This document shows positions 35,086-45,989 of a stretch of DNA of 64,000 bases, in pieces; positions within the stretch are counted from its first letter, which is position 1; every line of letters begins with the position of its first letter. The stretch is from Neisseria sp. KEM232 (GTDB lineage: Bacteria; Pseudomonadota; Gammaproteobacteria; Burkholderiales; Neisseriaceae). Below the pieces are notes generated by a model, which saw nothing but the letters and a program-made list of their open reading frames with translations, was not told the origin of the DNA and made no database searches. A program made the translations under genes and the position numbers. The stretch is from positions 248,001-312,000 of the forward strand of contig NZ_CP022527.1 of NCBI RefSeq assembly GCF_002237445.1, read 5' to 3'.

Positions 35086-35901
35086 TCAGACGGCCTTTTG
35101 CCCCATGGTGACGCGCTCATGTCCGGCGAGGTCGGGCAGGGTTTCGATATTGTTCAGGTCGGCAGCGGCGAAGATTTCGCGGGCGGCCGCGCCCTGATCG
35201 TAACCGTGTTCGACCATCAGCCGCCCGCCGTCGGCCAGTCTCGCGGGCGCGCCCTGCGCGAGGATGCGGATGCAGGAGAGGCCGTCTGAAAAGTCGGTGA
35301 GGGCGGTTGGCGGCTCGAAGCGCAGGTCGCCCTGTTGCAGGTGGGGGTCGTTTTTTTCAATGTAGGGCGGGTTGGAAACGATAAGGTGGAAGGAGGTTTG
35401 CAGGTCGGCGGGCAATGCGTCGAACCACGAGCCGCAGGCGAAGCGGATGCGGGCGCGGTGGGCGGCGGCGTTTTGCTCGGCGACGGCGAGGGCGGCGGGG
35501 CTGATGTCGGTGGCGGTGATGTGTGCGTCGGGGCGTTCGCAGGCGAGGGTAACGGCGATGATGCCGCTGCCGGTGCCGATGTCCCATGCGCGGCCGTCGG
35601 GTGGCAGGTGCGTGAGGGCGGCTTCGACAAGGTGTTCGGTTTCGGGGCGGGGGATAAGGGTGGCGGGGGAGACGGCGAAGGGGCGGCCGTAGAATTCGCG
35701 CTCGCCCAAAATGTAGGCGACGGGTTCGCCGTTCAGACGGCGTTGTTCGAGGGCGGCGAGGGCGGCGGCGGTGTCGGGCGGCAGGGGCTCACGGTCGCAG
35801 GTGAGGAGTTGGGCGCGAGTGTAGCCCGTGGCGGCCTGGGCAAGCAGGCGGGCTTCGTTTTTCGGCAGTGCGGTTTGGCGCAGGTAGTCTTCGAGAGTCA
35901 T
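35086..35901 (-). CDS. prmC: Release-factor glutamine N5-methyltransferase
   Basis: Methylates the GGQ glutamine of RF1 and RF2. The 271-aa protein has an N-terminal helical domain (about residues 1-75) and a SAM-dependent fold with WDIGTGSGIIAVTLA (motif I) and the substrate-binding LIVSNPPYIEKNDPHL (NPPY). Start ATG 35901 (MTLEDYLRQTALP) matches homologues; the upstream in-frame sequence is encoded by a dRS3-like repeat and rejected. FSDGL shows an in-frame DUS, and another DUS forms the terminal KAV-stop. Confidence 0.94.
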   Translation of the reverse strand: MTLEDYLRQTALPKNEARLLAQAATGYTRAQLLTCDREPLPPDTAAALAALEQRRLNGEPVAYILGEREFYGRPFAVSPATLIPRPETEHLVEAALTHLPPDGRAWDIGTGSGIIAVTLACERPDAHITATDISPAALAVAEQNAAAHRARIRFACGSWFDALPADLQTSFHLIVSNPPYIEKNDPHLQQGDLRFEPPTALTDFSDGLSCIRILAQGAPARLADGGRLMVEHGYDQGAAAREIFAAADLNNIETLPDLAGHERVTMGQKAV

Positions 35902-35922
35902 GGGGTTTGCCGTGGTGAGGCC

Positions 35923-35947
35923 GTTCCCGCCAAAACCGTGCGGGAAT
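35923..35947. repeat. dRS3-like palindrome, copy 3
   Basis: GTTCCCGC ... GCGGGAAT with centre CAAAACCGT; in reverse complement nearly identical to copy 2 including flanks (CTTTCAGAAACGCC on one side, GGCCTCA on the other). Confidence 0.65.
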
Positions 35948-36120
35948 GGCGTTTCTGAAAGGCGGTATCGCAGAACAAAACGCAGATAACGCAAATGCGG
36001 CGGGTAAGGTGAGGTATATGACGCAGCCGTACACGCGTTTCGACAAGCTGAGCATCATATGCGGAAATTTGTAATGCACGGGAATATGTACGCTGCTTCT
36101 GGGTGGGCAAAACCGTATTG

Positions 36121-36160
36121 CGGGGTTTTAACTTCATTGAAGCTTTGCGTTCAGCGGCCT
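36121..36160 (-). repeat. DUS-linked core motif with degenerate DUS
   Basis: On the minus strand AGGCCGCTGAA (a DUS lacking one base) is followed by CGCAAAGCTTCAATGAAGTT and AAAACC, a close copy of the recurrent core motif. It lies in the otherwise featureless 280-bp gap between prmC and the DUF4288 gene. Confidence 0.6.
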
Positions 36161-36181
36161 ATTCGTGATTGCGCCGGGTCG

Positions 36182-36499
36182 TTACGGCATAACGACAGCA
36201 GGAATTTCGTGCCGTTTCAGCATGCGCGAAAAAACTTCGGCGCGGCCTTCAGGCGTGGATACGGAATCGCAGACATCAAACACTCCCGTTATCCCCAACC
36301 AATGCCAACGCACGGAGTCGTCCGACATCGAACGGTAGGCGGTTTCCCGCTCTGCGGCATACGCGGCGGCGGCTTGTTTGGCGGTTTCGCTATCAAGGGC
36401 GCGGATAAGGACGAGCGATTCTTCAAACCAATCGTCGTCTGCCGGCATGCCGTTACGGATGGAGCAGTACAGAAGGCCGACGCAGAAATATTTTTCCAT
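36182..36499 (-). CDS. DUF4288-family protein
   Basis: A 105-aa soluble protein. DDDWFEESLVLIRALDSETAKQAAAAYAAERETAYRSMSDDSVRWHWLGITGVFDV matches the DUF4288 pattern (W-x-E-S-hydrophobic, A/E-rich helix, Y, W-x-F/W, hydrophobic strand). Function unknown; members are scattered and often lie near immunity or contact-dependent loci. AGGAACAT before ATG 36499 is a good ribosome site. No neighbour clarifies its role. Confidence 0.7.
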   Translation of the reverse strand: MEKYFCVGLLYCSIRNGMPADDDWFEESLVLIRALDSETAKQAAAAYAAERETAYRSMSDDSVRWHWLGITGVFDVCDSVSTPEGRAEVFSRMLKRHEIPAVVMP

Positions 36500-36908
36500 T
36501 ATGTTCCTCTGTGCGGGACGTCATTTAGATCCGTTACCACAGCGGTAGGGCGGGCGGTTTCGTGAATCGGTTTACCCGTCGAATGAGCAGCATCAGGGAT
36601 AACGCGATAATCGCAGGAGACCCTTTCGCCGCTTGGCCTGTTTTGCCATAGCACTTATGTTTTCAGATATGGCTGCCGATTGGTGCAGGACAAAACAACG
36701 GCGAGCAGACCAGACATACGCTTAGCAACGGGTTGTCAGACCTTCGCATCTGCCGCGTTTTGCACCCAAATTATGCCGATGCATCATTTCAAATACGCTT
36801 TATGACACGACGGCCTGCGATTTTGCAACGGCTTTTCCCTCGGAACGGCACAGCCAAAACAGTCAACGCAGCGCAAAATATGGGGCTCTATGTCCATTGG
36901 ATAAGACC

Positions 36909-36928
36909 GTCCCCGCCTACGCGGGGAT
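36909..36928. repeat. dRS3-like palindrome, copy 4
   Basis: GTCCCCGC / GCGGGGAT around a 4-nt centre; its right flank GCCGTTTCTGAAAGC is the reverse complement of the TTTCAGAAACGGC flank seen in other copies. Confidence 0.6.
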
Positions 36929-36929
36929 G

Positions 36930-36966
36930 CCGTTTCTGAAAGCGAAACTTCAACGGAGTTAAAACG
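36930..36966 (+). repeat. DUS-linked core motif
   Basis: TTTCTGAAA (degenerate DUS end) followed by GCGAAACTTCAACGGAGTT and AAAACGC, joined directly to dRS3 copy 4. Confidence 0.6.
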
Positions 36967-36976
36967 CATTGGCGTT

Positions 36977-37468
36977 TTAATGCCTGATATGGATGCTGCT
37001 TTTGTCTGCCTGGGCGGAGTGGCTGCGGTTATTTTCAGACGGCTTCTCTGCGGCTTCGGCATCCGCGCTGCCGGCTCTGACCGCCTGTAACAGCACTGCA
37101 CCTCGGCCGTCTTCAAGCAGCAGGTTGCGGCGGCCGATGCGGAAGGTTTCGATTTGGGTAAAAGTGCGGCTGATGCGGCTTTCGGCTTCGGCCTGCTCTT
37201 CGCCGCAGGCCATGCGTGTGGAAGCGGTATAGCCGAAATTCAGACGGCCTGCGCCTGCCGATGTGTAGCGGGTGTTCATGCGGTTGCAGCCCGCATAACT
37301 GGAGAGCACGTTGCGTTCGTTGTCAAACAATAACTCGGCTTGTCCGCCGAACGGTGTGCCATCGACTTTTTCCACTTTCCATTTTCCGGCCAATGCGCTG
37401 CTGTCGGCGGGATGTGCGACGCAGCCTGCCAAAAGCAGGGCGGTGGCCAGACAAATTACTGCTTTCAT
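36977..37468 (-). CDS. META-domain (HslJ-like) lipoprotein
   Basis: A 163-aa lipoprotein: MKAVICLATALLLAGC gives a lipobox LLAGC with Cys16. The mature part is a META/HslJ domain: LAGKWKVEKVDGTPF, then FDNERNVLSSYAGCNRMNTRYTSAGAGRLNFGYTASTRMAC, the AGCNR motif being diagnostic. In other bacteria such proteins are linked to heat shock, novobiocin resistance or adhesion; the role here is unknown. A DUS near the C-terminus encodes EKPSEN. The last ~35 residues are polar and repeat-derived. AAGGGAAAAC precedes ATG 37468. Confidence 0.8.
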   Translation of the reverse strand: MKAVICLATALLLAGCVAHPADSSALAGKWKVEKVDGTPFGGQAELLFDNERNVLSSYAGCNRMNTRYTSAGAGRLNFGYTASTRMACGEEQAEAESRISRTFTQIETFRIGRRNLLLEDGRGAVLLQAVRAGSADAEAAEKPSENNRSHSAQADKSSIHIRH

Positions 37469-37657
37469 ATGTTTTCCCTTTTTTCAGACGGCCTTTTAGG
37501 CCGGTTCGGACAAGATGCGGGCTGTCCGCCTGCCCGACATGGTGAATCAACACAAAAATATTGTGCTGCTGCATCCTAGCTTGAAGAAGGCGGTTTCTAC
37601 TGCATGTGGAAATACCAAGAAAACTGGCTTGCTGTCTGCAGTTTACCGTTTTGTTTC

Positions 37658-37678
37658 TTTTTTATTTTACTCACTATA
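37658..37678. repeat. Solo Correia-type terminal repeat
   Basis: TTTTTTATTTTACTCACTATA closely matches the right end of the full Correia-type element at 13639-13660, but no partner end or core is found nearby. It may be a decayed element at the 3' side of the atp operon. Confidence 0.4.
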
Positions 37679-37701
37679 TTTATGTCGGCATACTGCAATC
37701 A

Positions 37702-37732
37702 AACAAAAGCACGGACATGCCGTGCTTTTGTT
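37702..37732 (-). terminator. Intrinsic terminator of the atp operon
   Basis: A 13-bp perfect stem (AACAAAAGCACGG, 37702-37714, with its complement at 37720-37732) and a 5-nt loop, 19 nt past the atpC stop. On the minus strand it ends TTTTGTTTG. Confidence 0.85.
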
Positions 37733-37750
37733 ATCCAAATCCCGAAGGAT

Positions 37751-38176
37751 TTATTTGTGTTTTTGTGAGCGGATATATTCCAGCGTTTTGAGTTCGGCAA
37801 TCGCCGCAGCCAATGCGGCGTGTGCTTTAGCCAAAGATTCGTCGTCGGTTGCTTTGGCGATGTTGCTCTCTGCGGCTTTTTTCGCTTCCTCCGCACGCGC
37901 CTGATCCATTTCGCTGCTGCGCACGGCCACGTCGGCCAATACGGTCAGCTTGTCGGGCTGCACTTCGAGCACGCCGCCGGAAACGGCAACCAATACTTCT
38001 TCGCTCTGTCCGGGCACTTGCAGACGCAGTGCTCCCGGACGTACCAAACTCATAATCGGCTCGTGTCGCGGGTAAATACCGAGCTCACCTTGCACGGTCG
38101 GCACTACCGCAAAGGCAGCCTCGCCCGAATAGATGTTGTATTCGTTACTTACCACTTCAACTTGCATGACACTCAT
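37751..38176 (-). CDS. atpC: ATP synthase epsilon subunit
   Basis: Central-stalk subunit of F1 that couples and inhibits rotation. The 141-aa protein has the N-terminal beta-sandwich (QVEVVSNEYNIYSGEAAFAVVPTVQGELGIYPRHEP) and a C-terminal helical hairpin (MDQARAEEAKKAAESNIAKATD). AGGAGAG precedes ATG 38176. It is the last gene of the operon, 12 bp after atpD, and is followed by the operon terminator. Confidence 0.96.
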   Translation of the reverse strand: MSVMQVEVVSNEYNIYSGEAAFAVVPTVQGELGIYPRHEPIMSLVRPGALRLQVPGQSEEVLVAVSGGVLEVQPDKLTVLADVAVRSSEMDQARAEEAKKAAESNIAKATDDESLAKAHAALAAAIAELKTLEYIRSQKHK

Positions 38177-38188
38177 GCCGCTCTCCTA

Positions 38189-39595
<1,407 letters not shown>

Positions 39596-39621
39596 CTAAT
39601 TTACAGTACAGGCCTGCAACA

Positions 39622-40500
39622 CTATACGGCTGCCGCACCCGCAACAATTTCTGACAATTCTGTGGTAATTGCGGCTTGGCGGGATTTGTTATAAACCAAC
39701 CGCAATTCTTTAATGGCATTACCCGCATTATCGGTAGCTGCTTTCATTGCCACCATACGTGCAGCCTGTTCGGATGCCATATTGTCACTTAACGCCTGAT
39801 AAACCACAGATTCCAAATAGCGGCGAACCAAATACTCCAACACTGCGACGGGGCTGGGCTCATAACGGTAATCCCAGTTATACCCCTTAGCTTCTCCGCT
39901 TGCCTCTACCAAGGTATTTTTGCCAATGGGCAGCAATACCTCCATCCGAGGCTCCTGTCGCATGGTATTCACAAAGTACGAATAAACCATGTGAATGACA
40001 TCGATTTCATTGTTTTCGTAACGCCGGAACAATTCAGTCAATGCACCGACCAGCAATTCCAACCTAGGCGTATCACCCAAATTGGTTACGCTGGCAACCA
40101 CATTAAGACCAATGCGCTGGCAAGCAGCCAAACCTTTGCTGCCGATGCATACGATATCAACGTCAATTCCGCGCTCTTGGTAATGCTGAACTTGAGCAAA
40201 AAACTTTTTCAGCACATTCGCATTTAAACCGCCACACAAACCTTTATCTGTCGTAATCAGAATAAAACCCGCTCTACGGATTTCACGATGATCACTTAAC
40301 AGTTTGATGCTGTGGTTCTCTTGTGTTTGTGCCAAATGCCCCATTACCAACCGCACTTTATCCGCATACGGACGGGCAAGACGCATTCTATCTTGCGTCT
40401 TCCGCATTTTGGAAGTGGACACCATCTGCATGGCTTTAGTGATTTTTTGGGTATTCTGAACACTACGGATTTTGGTAAGAATCTCTTTCCCTACGGCCAT
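39622..40500 (-). CDS. atpG: ATP synthase gamma subunit
   Basis: Rotor shaft of F1. The 292-aa protein starts MAVGKEILTKIRSVQNTQKITKAMQMVSTSKMRKTQ and ends with the complementary helix ITTELSEIVAGAAAV, the two ends forming the coiled coil; the FILITTDKGLCGGLN segment is conserved. Base composition is clearly lower in GC than the flanking chromosome. Located between atpA and atpD in the standard order. Confidence 0.96.
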   Translation of the reverse strand: MAVGKEILTKIRSVQNTQKITKAMQMVSTSKMRKTQDRMRLARPYADKVRLVMGHLAQTQENHSIKLLSDHREIRRAGFILITTDKGLCGGLNANVLKKFFAQVQHYQERGIDVDIVCIGSKGLAACQRIGLNVVASVTNLGDTPRLELLVGALTELFRRYENNEIDVIHMVYSYFVNTMRQEPRMEVLLPIGKNTLVEASGEAKGYNWDYRYEPSPVAVLEYLVRRYLESVVYQALSDNMASEQAARMVAMKAATDNAGNAIKELRLVYNKSRQAAITTELSEIVAGAAAV

Positions 40501-40522
40501 TTCAGACTCCTTTTATTCAGCC

Positions 40523-42070
40523 TTACACTGCGTAGTTGTAAGAAACTTTGAAGGATTCCATAGCTTTGGTCAGAACTTGCTCGTCCTCATCGGACATTGC
40601 TCCAGACGCATTAATATGCTCCAGCGTTTGGGGGTTCTGAGTACGGATAAAATTCAAAAACTCGGCTTCAAATGCCAATGCCTTGGAAACCGGCACATCA
40701 CTGTAAGACCCATTGTTAATTGCCCACAGAGTCAGAGCCATTTCCGCCGTATCCAAAGTGCTGAACTGCTTTTGCTTCATCAATTCAGTTACCACTTCGC
40801 CATGTTGCAACTGCTTGCGCGTAGCCTCGTCCAAATCAGACGCAAACTGTGAGAATGCAGCCAATTCGCGATATTGAGCCAAAGCCAAACGGATACCGCC
40901 ACCCAGCTTCTTAATCACTTTAGTCTGCGCCGCACCACCTACGCGTGATACGGAAATACCGGCATTAATCGCAGGACGGATACCGGAGTTAAACAAATCC
41001 GTTTCCAAGAAAATTTGGCCGTCTGTAATCGAAATAACATTTGTCGGGACGAACGCGGAAACGTCTCCTGCCTGAGTCTCAATAATCGGAAGTGCTGTAA
41101 GAGAGCCGGTTTTACCTTTTACCTGGCCTTCAGTCAGTTTCTCCACTTCATCGGCATTGATGCGGGCAGCACGCTCCAAAAGACGGCTGTGAAGATAGAA
41201 AACGTCACCAGGATAAGCCTCACGACCGGGAGGACGACGAAGCAGTAGGGAAATCTGGCGGTATGCAACAGCTTGTTTGGACAAGTCGTCATAAACAATC
41301 AGGGCATCTTCCCCGCGGTCACGGAAAAATTCACCCATAGTGCAGCCCGCATACGGAGCAATAAACTGCAGTGCAGCTGCTTCAGAAGCAGTTGCTGCAA
41401 CAACAATGGTATGTTCCATTGCGCCATGCTCTTCAAGTTTGCGTACCACGTTTGCAATAGACGAAGCTTTTTGTCCTACTGCAACATAAATACAGATAAC
41501 ACCCGTACCTTTTTGATTGACAATCGCATCCAATGCTACTGCTGTCTTACCAGTTTGGCGGTCGCCAATAATCAGTTCGCGCTGACCTCTGCCAATAGGC
41601 ACCATCGAGTCGATGGCTTTTAATCCGGTTTGCATCGGTTGGTCAACCGACTGACGGGCAATCACGCCCGGAGCGATTTTTTCAATAGGTGCAGACAAAC
41701 CTGTATTGACAGGGCCTTTACCATCAATAGGCTGACCCAGCGCATTGACTACGCGTCCGATCAATTCACGGCCAATAGGAACTTCCAAAATACGACCGGT
41801 GCATCGGACTTCATCGCCTTCTTTAATATGCTCATACTCGCCAAGCACTACCGCACCAACCGAGTCACGCTCCAAGTTCATTGCCAAACCAAATGTATTG
41901 CCGGGAAACTCAAGCATTTCACCTTGCATCACATCCGACAAACCATGCACGCGGACAATGCCGTCTGTTACAGAAATTACCGTACCACGTGTGCGCAGTT
42001 CTTGTTTGGTATCCAAATTTTCAATTTTGGATTTTAGCAAATCACTGATTTCAGCAGGATTAAGCTGCAT
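40523..42070 (-). CDS. atpA: ATP synthase alpha subunit
   Basis: Non-catalytic nucleotide-binding subunit of F1. The 515-aa protein shows Walker [16 protein letters not shown], the segment [45 protein letters not shown] with the ATPase alpha/beta signature, and the arginine-finger region SRVGGAAQ. Length is standard. 10 bp downstream of atpH. The region is DUS-free: two partial matches (GCCGTCTG) are present, none exact. Confidence 0.97.
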   Translation of the reverse strand: MQLNPAEISDLLKSKIENLDTKQELRTRGTVISVTDGIVRVHGLSDVMQGEMLEFPGNTFGLAMNLERDSVGAVVLGEYEHIKEGDEVRCTGRILEVPIGRELIGRVVNALGQPIDGKGPVNTGLSAPIEKIAPGVIARQSVDQPMQTGLKAIDSMVPIGRGQRELIIGDRQTGKTAVALDAIVNQKGTGVICIYVAVGQKASSIANVVRKLEEHGAMEHTIVVAATASEAAALQFIAPYAGCTMGEFFRDRGEDALIVYDDLSKQAVAYRQISLLLRRPPGREAYPGDVFYLHSRLLERAARINADEVEKLTEGQVKGKTGSLTALPIIETQAGDVSAFVPTNVISITDGQIFLETDLFNSGIRPAINAGISVSRVGGAAQTKVIKKLGGGIRLALAQYRELAAFSQFASDLDEATRKQLQHGEVVTELMKQKQFSTLDTAEMALTLWAINNGSYSDVPVSKALAFEAEFLNFIRTQNPQTLEHINASGAMSDEDEQVLTKAMESFKVSYNYAV

Positions 42071-42080
42071 GAAAACTCTC

Positions 42081-42629
42081 CTAATTTATCATTGCCGCAT
42101 ACAGTTTTTTTAATTTTCCCTGCATGGACAGATCCAAAACCTGATCACCCACTTCTACCTTGACTCCGGCAATTAATTCGGGATCAACTTTGAAGACTGC
42201 TTCCAAACGGGTATTAAAATGCTTTTCCAAGTCTGCAACAATCTTGGCTTTTTGCCCTTCGCTGGCAAAATCAAAAGCACTAAAGACAACCGCTTGCTTG
42301 ACGCTATTGCGTGATAAAGCCAAATCTTGATATTGGGTGTAGATCTCAGGCAAAACTACAAAACGTTTTTCCTCCGCAATCACTTTGACAAAATTACGGA
42401 ATATTTCGTTTTTTGCTACCTGTTCGTCGCTAAGCAAACCAAGCAAAATATTTGCCTTATATTCGCTGATGCTGCCGGCATCTTCAATCAGCGCCGCCAC
42501 TTTGGGCTGCTGCACAGACCATGCCAGCTCATTCAGTCCGCCCAACCAAGACTCGACTTGGTGTTTCTCATCTGCCAGCTCGAACAATGCTTTCGCATAA
42601 GGTCTGGCAATGGTTGCGAACTCAGCCAT
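42081..42629 (-). CDS. atpH: ATP synthase delta subunit
   Basis: Peripheral-stalk subunit that links F1 to the b subunit. The 182-aa protein starts [19 protein letters not shown] (family signature [10 protein letters not shown]) and ends with the strand [21 protein letters not shown] (the G-x-x-x-D-x-S motif). Located between atpF and atpA with a 3-bp gap on one side and 10 bp on the other. Confidence 0.95.
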   Translation of the reverse strand: MAEFATIARPYAKALFELADEKHQVESWLGGLNELAWSVQQPKVAALIEDAGSISEYKANILLGLLSDEQVAKNEIFRNFVKVIAEEKRFVVLPEIYTQYQDLALSRNSVKQAVVFSAFDFASEGQKAKIVADLEKHFNTRLEAVFKVDPELIAGVKVEVGDQVLDLSMQGKLKKLYAAMIN

Positions 42630-42632
42630 AAT

Positions 42633-43103
42633 TTACAGCTCCTGTTTCAGGTTACTCAACAGATCCGCATGCTTGGCAACATTCACTTCACTGCGGAGGA
42701 TCGCTTCGGCACCTTTAACAGCCAAAACAGCAACCTGCTCACGTAAAGTTTCACGCGCACGATTGGTTTCCTGTTCGACATCGGCTTTTGCCTGCGCTGT
42801 AATTCTTGCGGCCTCTGCAGAAGCTTGGCTTTTCGCATCTTCCACAATTTGAGCCGCCCGTTTTTCCGCATTGGCTACCAATTCGGCAACCTGGCTGCGG
42901 CCTTCGGCCAAGAGTTCTGCAACTTTCTTTTCCGCCTGTTCAAAATCGCTTTTTCCGCGCTCGGCAGCAGCCAAGCCTTCTGCAATTTTGTCGGCGCGCT
43001 CATCAAGAGCTTTGGCAATAGGTGGCCACACATATTTCATGGTAAACCAAACCAAAATGCCAAAAACAATTAATTGCGCAAATAAGGTTGCATTTAAATT
43101 CAC
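42633..43103 (-). CDS. atpF: ATP synthase b subunit
   Basis: Membrane-anchored stator of the F0 sector. The 156-aa protein has one N-terminal helix (about residues 6-25, [22 protein letters not shown]) and then a long charged coiled coil rich in Ala, Glu and Lys. Translation starts at GTG 43103. Normal length for the b subunit. Confidence 0.95.
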   Translation of the reverse strand: MNLNATLFAQLIVFGILVWFTMKYVWPPIAKALDERADKIAEGLAAAERGKSDFEQAEKKVAELLAEGRSQVAELVANAEKRAAQIVEDAKSQASAEAARITAQAKADVEQETNRARETLREQVAVLAVKGAEAILRSEVNVAKHADLLSNLKQEL

Positions 43104-43179
43104 TTTACTTAACCTTTGTATTGGGGTTAATCAACCAAACATTGATTCCGCATTCGTTGCGGAACAGTCTGTATGCGGA

Positions 43180-43455
<276 letters not shown>

Positions 43456-43500
43456 TTAAACAACTTAAAAAACAAAAGAACAGCTATCTAACAACAAAAT

Positions 43501-44373
43501 TTAATGGGCATCATGAGCCTGGCCGATGTAAACGAATGCCAAAGCCATAAAGATAAATGCCTGCAAAGTAATAATCAGAATATGGAAAATTGCCCATGCC
43601 GCACCAGCAACAATGTGGAACAGAAACAGAACCGGATCCATCAATGTCACGCTGCCTGAGGCAGCCCAAGCACCACCGAGCAAGGCAATCAACAAGAACA
43701 CCAGCTCGCCTGCATACATATTACCGAACAACCGCATACCGTGCGAAACGGTTTTGGACAAAAATTCCAAAATATTCAATAAAAAGTTTGCAGGGAAAAG
43801 GAGCGGTCCGAAAGGAGCAGTAAACAATTCGTGAACCCAGCCTTTTCCACCTTTGATTTTGATATTGTAATAAATACATACCAGCAAAACACCAACGGCC
43901 AAGGCCAAGGACGTATTCAAATCGGCAGTCGGCACCACACGGAGCAATGCATGATGATCCCCTGTTGCACCCTGCCAGGTAATCGGCAGCAAATCTACCG
44001 GCAGCAAATCCATCGCGTTCATCAGGAAAATCCAGACAAACAGCGTCAGACCGAGCGGAGCAACGGCTTTGCGCGATTCGGCATTATGGATAATACCTTT
44101 GCACATATCGTCGACAAATTCGTAAAGCAGTTCGACGGCAGCCTGAAAACGACCCGGAACACCGGCGGTGGCATTTACCGCTGCACGGCGCAGCAGAAAA
44201 CAACCCAGCGCACCCAGCACCACAGCAAAAAATATCGCATCCAAATTGATATAAGAAAAGTCAGCGATATTTTGCAGCCCCTGGCCTTTGGTCACATCCG
44301 ACAGACTGGTCAAACTTTGCAAATGGTGTTTGATGTAGTCGGCCGCAGTCATGGTTTCACTTGCGCTTGCCAT
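43501..44373 (-). CDS. atpB: ATP synthase a subunit
   Basis: Proton-channel subunit of F0. The 290-aa protein has five or six membrane helices; the conserved Arg is in the helix SHGMRLFGNMYAGELVFLLIAL, with further channel residues in the C-terminal helix LQAFIFMALAFVYIGQAHDAH. ATG 44373 (MASASETMTAADYI) is used: GGAAAG lies 10 nt upstream, whereas an earlier in-frame start has none. It overlaps the atpI end by 17 bp. Confidence 0.96.
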   Translation of the reverse strand: MASASETMTAADYIKHHLQSLTSLSDVTKGQGLQNIADFSYINLDAIFFAVVLGALGCFLLRRAAVNATAGVPGRFQAAVELLYEFVDDMCKGIIHNAESRKAVAPLGLTLFVWIFLMNAMDLLPVDLLPITWQGATGDHHALLRVVPTADLNTSLALAVGVLLVCIYYNIKIKGGKGWVHELFTAPFGPLLFPANFLLNILEFLSKTVSHGMRLFGNMYAGELVFLLIALLGGAWAASGSVTLMDPVLFLFHIVAGAAWAIFHILIITLQAFIFMALAFVYIGQAHDAH

Positions 44374-44716
44374 AATATTCAGCTTTCCAAAAAACAAAAA
44401 AAATCACATGGCTGACGGCCAACAAACCGAAAAGAAACGGCAGAAACCGCAGGCTTTGACGGAAAAAGACAAATATCGAAACCATCATCACCAACGCCAG
44501 CACTATTCTTAAACCTTCTCCGACGATAAACGCATATCCCGCATATTGCGGCACACGGCGGAAAAGATTTAAGAACAGCACCGTAACAACCGATGGGAAA
44601 AAGAAACTCGCACCGCCTGCTGCCGCAGACCACGCAGCCGAAATTCCTGCCGCCAAGCCGCTTACCAGCGCAACTGCCAACAAAGCGGCAAACTGCAGAT
44701 ACAGAATTTTTGCCAT
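44357..44716 (-). CDS. atpI: ATP synthase protein I
   Basis: Accessory membrane protein thought to help c-ring assembly. The 119-aa protein has four hydrophobic segments and the typical layout of proteobacterial AtpI (LQFAALLAVALVSGLAAGISAAWSAAAGGASFFFPS, then a FxVGEGLRIVLALVMM-type helix). First gene of the atp operon; its end overlaps atpB. Confidence 0.88.
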   Translation of the reverse strand: MAKILYLQFAALLAVALVSGLAAGISAAWSAAAGGASFFFPSVVTVLFLNLFRRVPQYAGYAFIVGEGLRIVLALVMMVSIFVFFRQSLRFLPFLFGLLAVSHVIFFVFWKAEYYGKRK

Positions 44717-44752
44717 CGGCGCACACAGTGGGAGTCACATTAAGCTTCGGCA

Positions 44753-44781
44753 CTATAATAAATGCCCTGTTTTCCGTCAAG
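44753..44781 (-). promoter_or_regulatory. Promoter of the atp operon
   Basis: On the minus strand TTGACG (44781-44776), a 17-bp spacer and TATAGT (44758-44753), about 37 nt upstream of the atpI start. Good match to sigma-70 consensus and the only candidate in the gap. Confidence 0.75.
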
Positions 44782-45007
44782 CCGATTGGTTAAATTTCGT
44801 GAAATATTCCGTTTGAAAAACAGCGGAAGATTATCACGGGTAAATTTTCAGACGGCCTTTGTGTGCACAGGCGCCATTCTTAACAAAATTTTTCGAAATC
44901 ACAAGCCGCCACACAAAATTGGCGAGAAACCGACGCAGCAGGCTGCTTCTGCTTTATTTTCTGCCTGCGGCGCGCGGTTTTGCTGAGGTTTGTTGCTTTC
45001 AGACGGC

Positions 45008-45865
45008 CTAACGGAACTCCACGCCAAGCCGCTGCAGCAGCGCGTCTAAGGTTTCGGGGGTGTCGAAATGGAGGACGATTCTGCCTTTGCGGCCGTTACC
45101 GCTCTTAACTTCGGCGTTCACGCCCAACGTTTCGGTCAGCGTTTCGTTGAGCCGGCGGATATCGGGATGGACGTTTTTTGCCACCGCATTTTCAGACGGC
45201 CTGTGCGCCATTTGGCTGCGCCGTTCCACTTCGCGCACCGACCAGCCGTTTTTCACGGCCTTCTGCGCCAATTCGAGCTGATCGACTACCGGCAGGGTCA
45301 GTAGGGCGCGGGCGTGACCCATTTCCAAACGGCGCTGATAAAGCATGTCCTGCACCGGTTCGGGCAGGGCGAGCAAGCGCAGGCTGTTGGAAATGGCACT
45401 GCGGCTTTTGCCGACGGCTTTGGCGATGGTTTCATGGGTGAGGCTGAACTCGTCGGCCAGGCGTTTCAGGCCGCGCGCTTCCTCTATCGGATTGAGGTTT
45501 TCGCGTTGCAGGTTTTCAATCAAACCCATGGCCAGCGCGGTTTCGTCGCTGATGTTTTTGACAACGACGGGGATTTCCGCCAAGCCGGCCATCTGCGCCG
45601 CCCGCCAGCGCCGCTCACCCGCAATCAACTCGTATTGAGACAGACCGTGTTCGCGCACGATAACGGGCTGGATAACGCCCTGTGCCTTGATGGATTCGGC
45701 CAATTCGTGCAGAGCCTCGTCGTCCATCTGCACGCGCGGCTGGTAGCGGCCGGGGCGGATGTCGCCCACCGGCACGGCGGTGAGGCGGTCGCCCTGTCCG
45801 TCTTCGATGCTGCCCGACAGCAGCGAATCGAGCCCGCGCCCGAGTCCGCCCGGTTGTTTTGCCAT
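45008..45865 (-). CDS. parB: Chromosome-partitioning protein ParB
   Basis: CTP-dependent clamp that loads at parS and spreads. The 285-aa protein has the N-terminal ParA-interacting segment (LGRGLDSLLSG), box I and II of the ParB/Srx domain (RPGRYQPRVQMDD; GERRWRAAQMAGL), an HTH with SLTHETIAKAVGKSRSAISNSLRLLALP, and a C-terminal dimerisation domain. A DUS in the linker encodes HRPSENAV. No parA is adjacent: the upstream gene is divergent and unrelated. GAGGAAAGAG precedes ATG 45865. No parS (GTTTCACGTGAAAC) was seen. Confidence 0.95.
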   Translation of the reverse strand: MAKQPGGLGRGLDSLLSGSIEDGQGDRLTAVPVGDIRPGRYQPRVQMDDEALHELAESIKAQGVIQPVIVREHGLSQYELIAGERRWRAAQMAGLAEIPVVVKNISDETALAMGLIENLQRENLNPIEEARGLKRLADEFSLTHETIAKAVGKSRSAISNSLRLLALPEPVQDMLYQRRLEMGHARALLTLPVVDQLELAQKAVKNGWSVREVERRSQMAHRPSENAVAKNVHPDIRRLNETLTETLGVNAEVKSGNGRKGRIVLHFDTPETLDALLQRLGVEFR

Positions 45866-45907
45866 AACTCTTTCCTCGCTTAAAAAATGTGCGCCATTTT
45901 AATGGAA

Positions 45908-45945
45908 AGGCCGTCTGAAAGCAGTTTTATTTTTTCAGACGGCCT
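45908..45945. repeat. DUS inverted pair upstream of parB
   Basis: Opposed DUS between divergent parB and the phosphoglycerate-mutase-like gene. Confidence 0.7.
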
Positions 45946-45989
45946 GCCTCGTGTATGATGCCGCCCCTGTTTTTCAACGACTTGGACGG

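Larger units (their letters stand above)
36500..36976. other. Intergenic region with small repeats
   Basis: No supported gene in about 480 bp. It contains a dRS3-like palindrome at 36909-36928 followed directly by a DUS-linked core motif at 36930-36966. The first 400 bases show no feature I can name. Confidence 0.55.
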
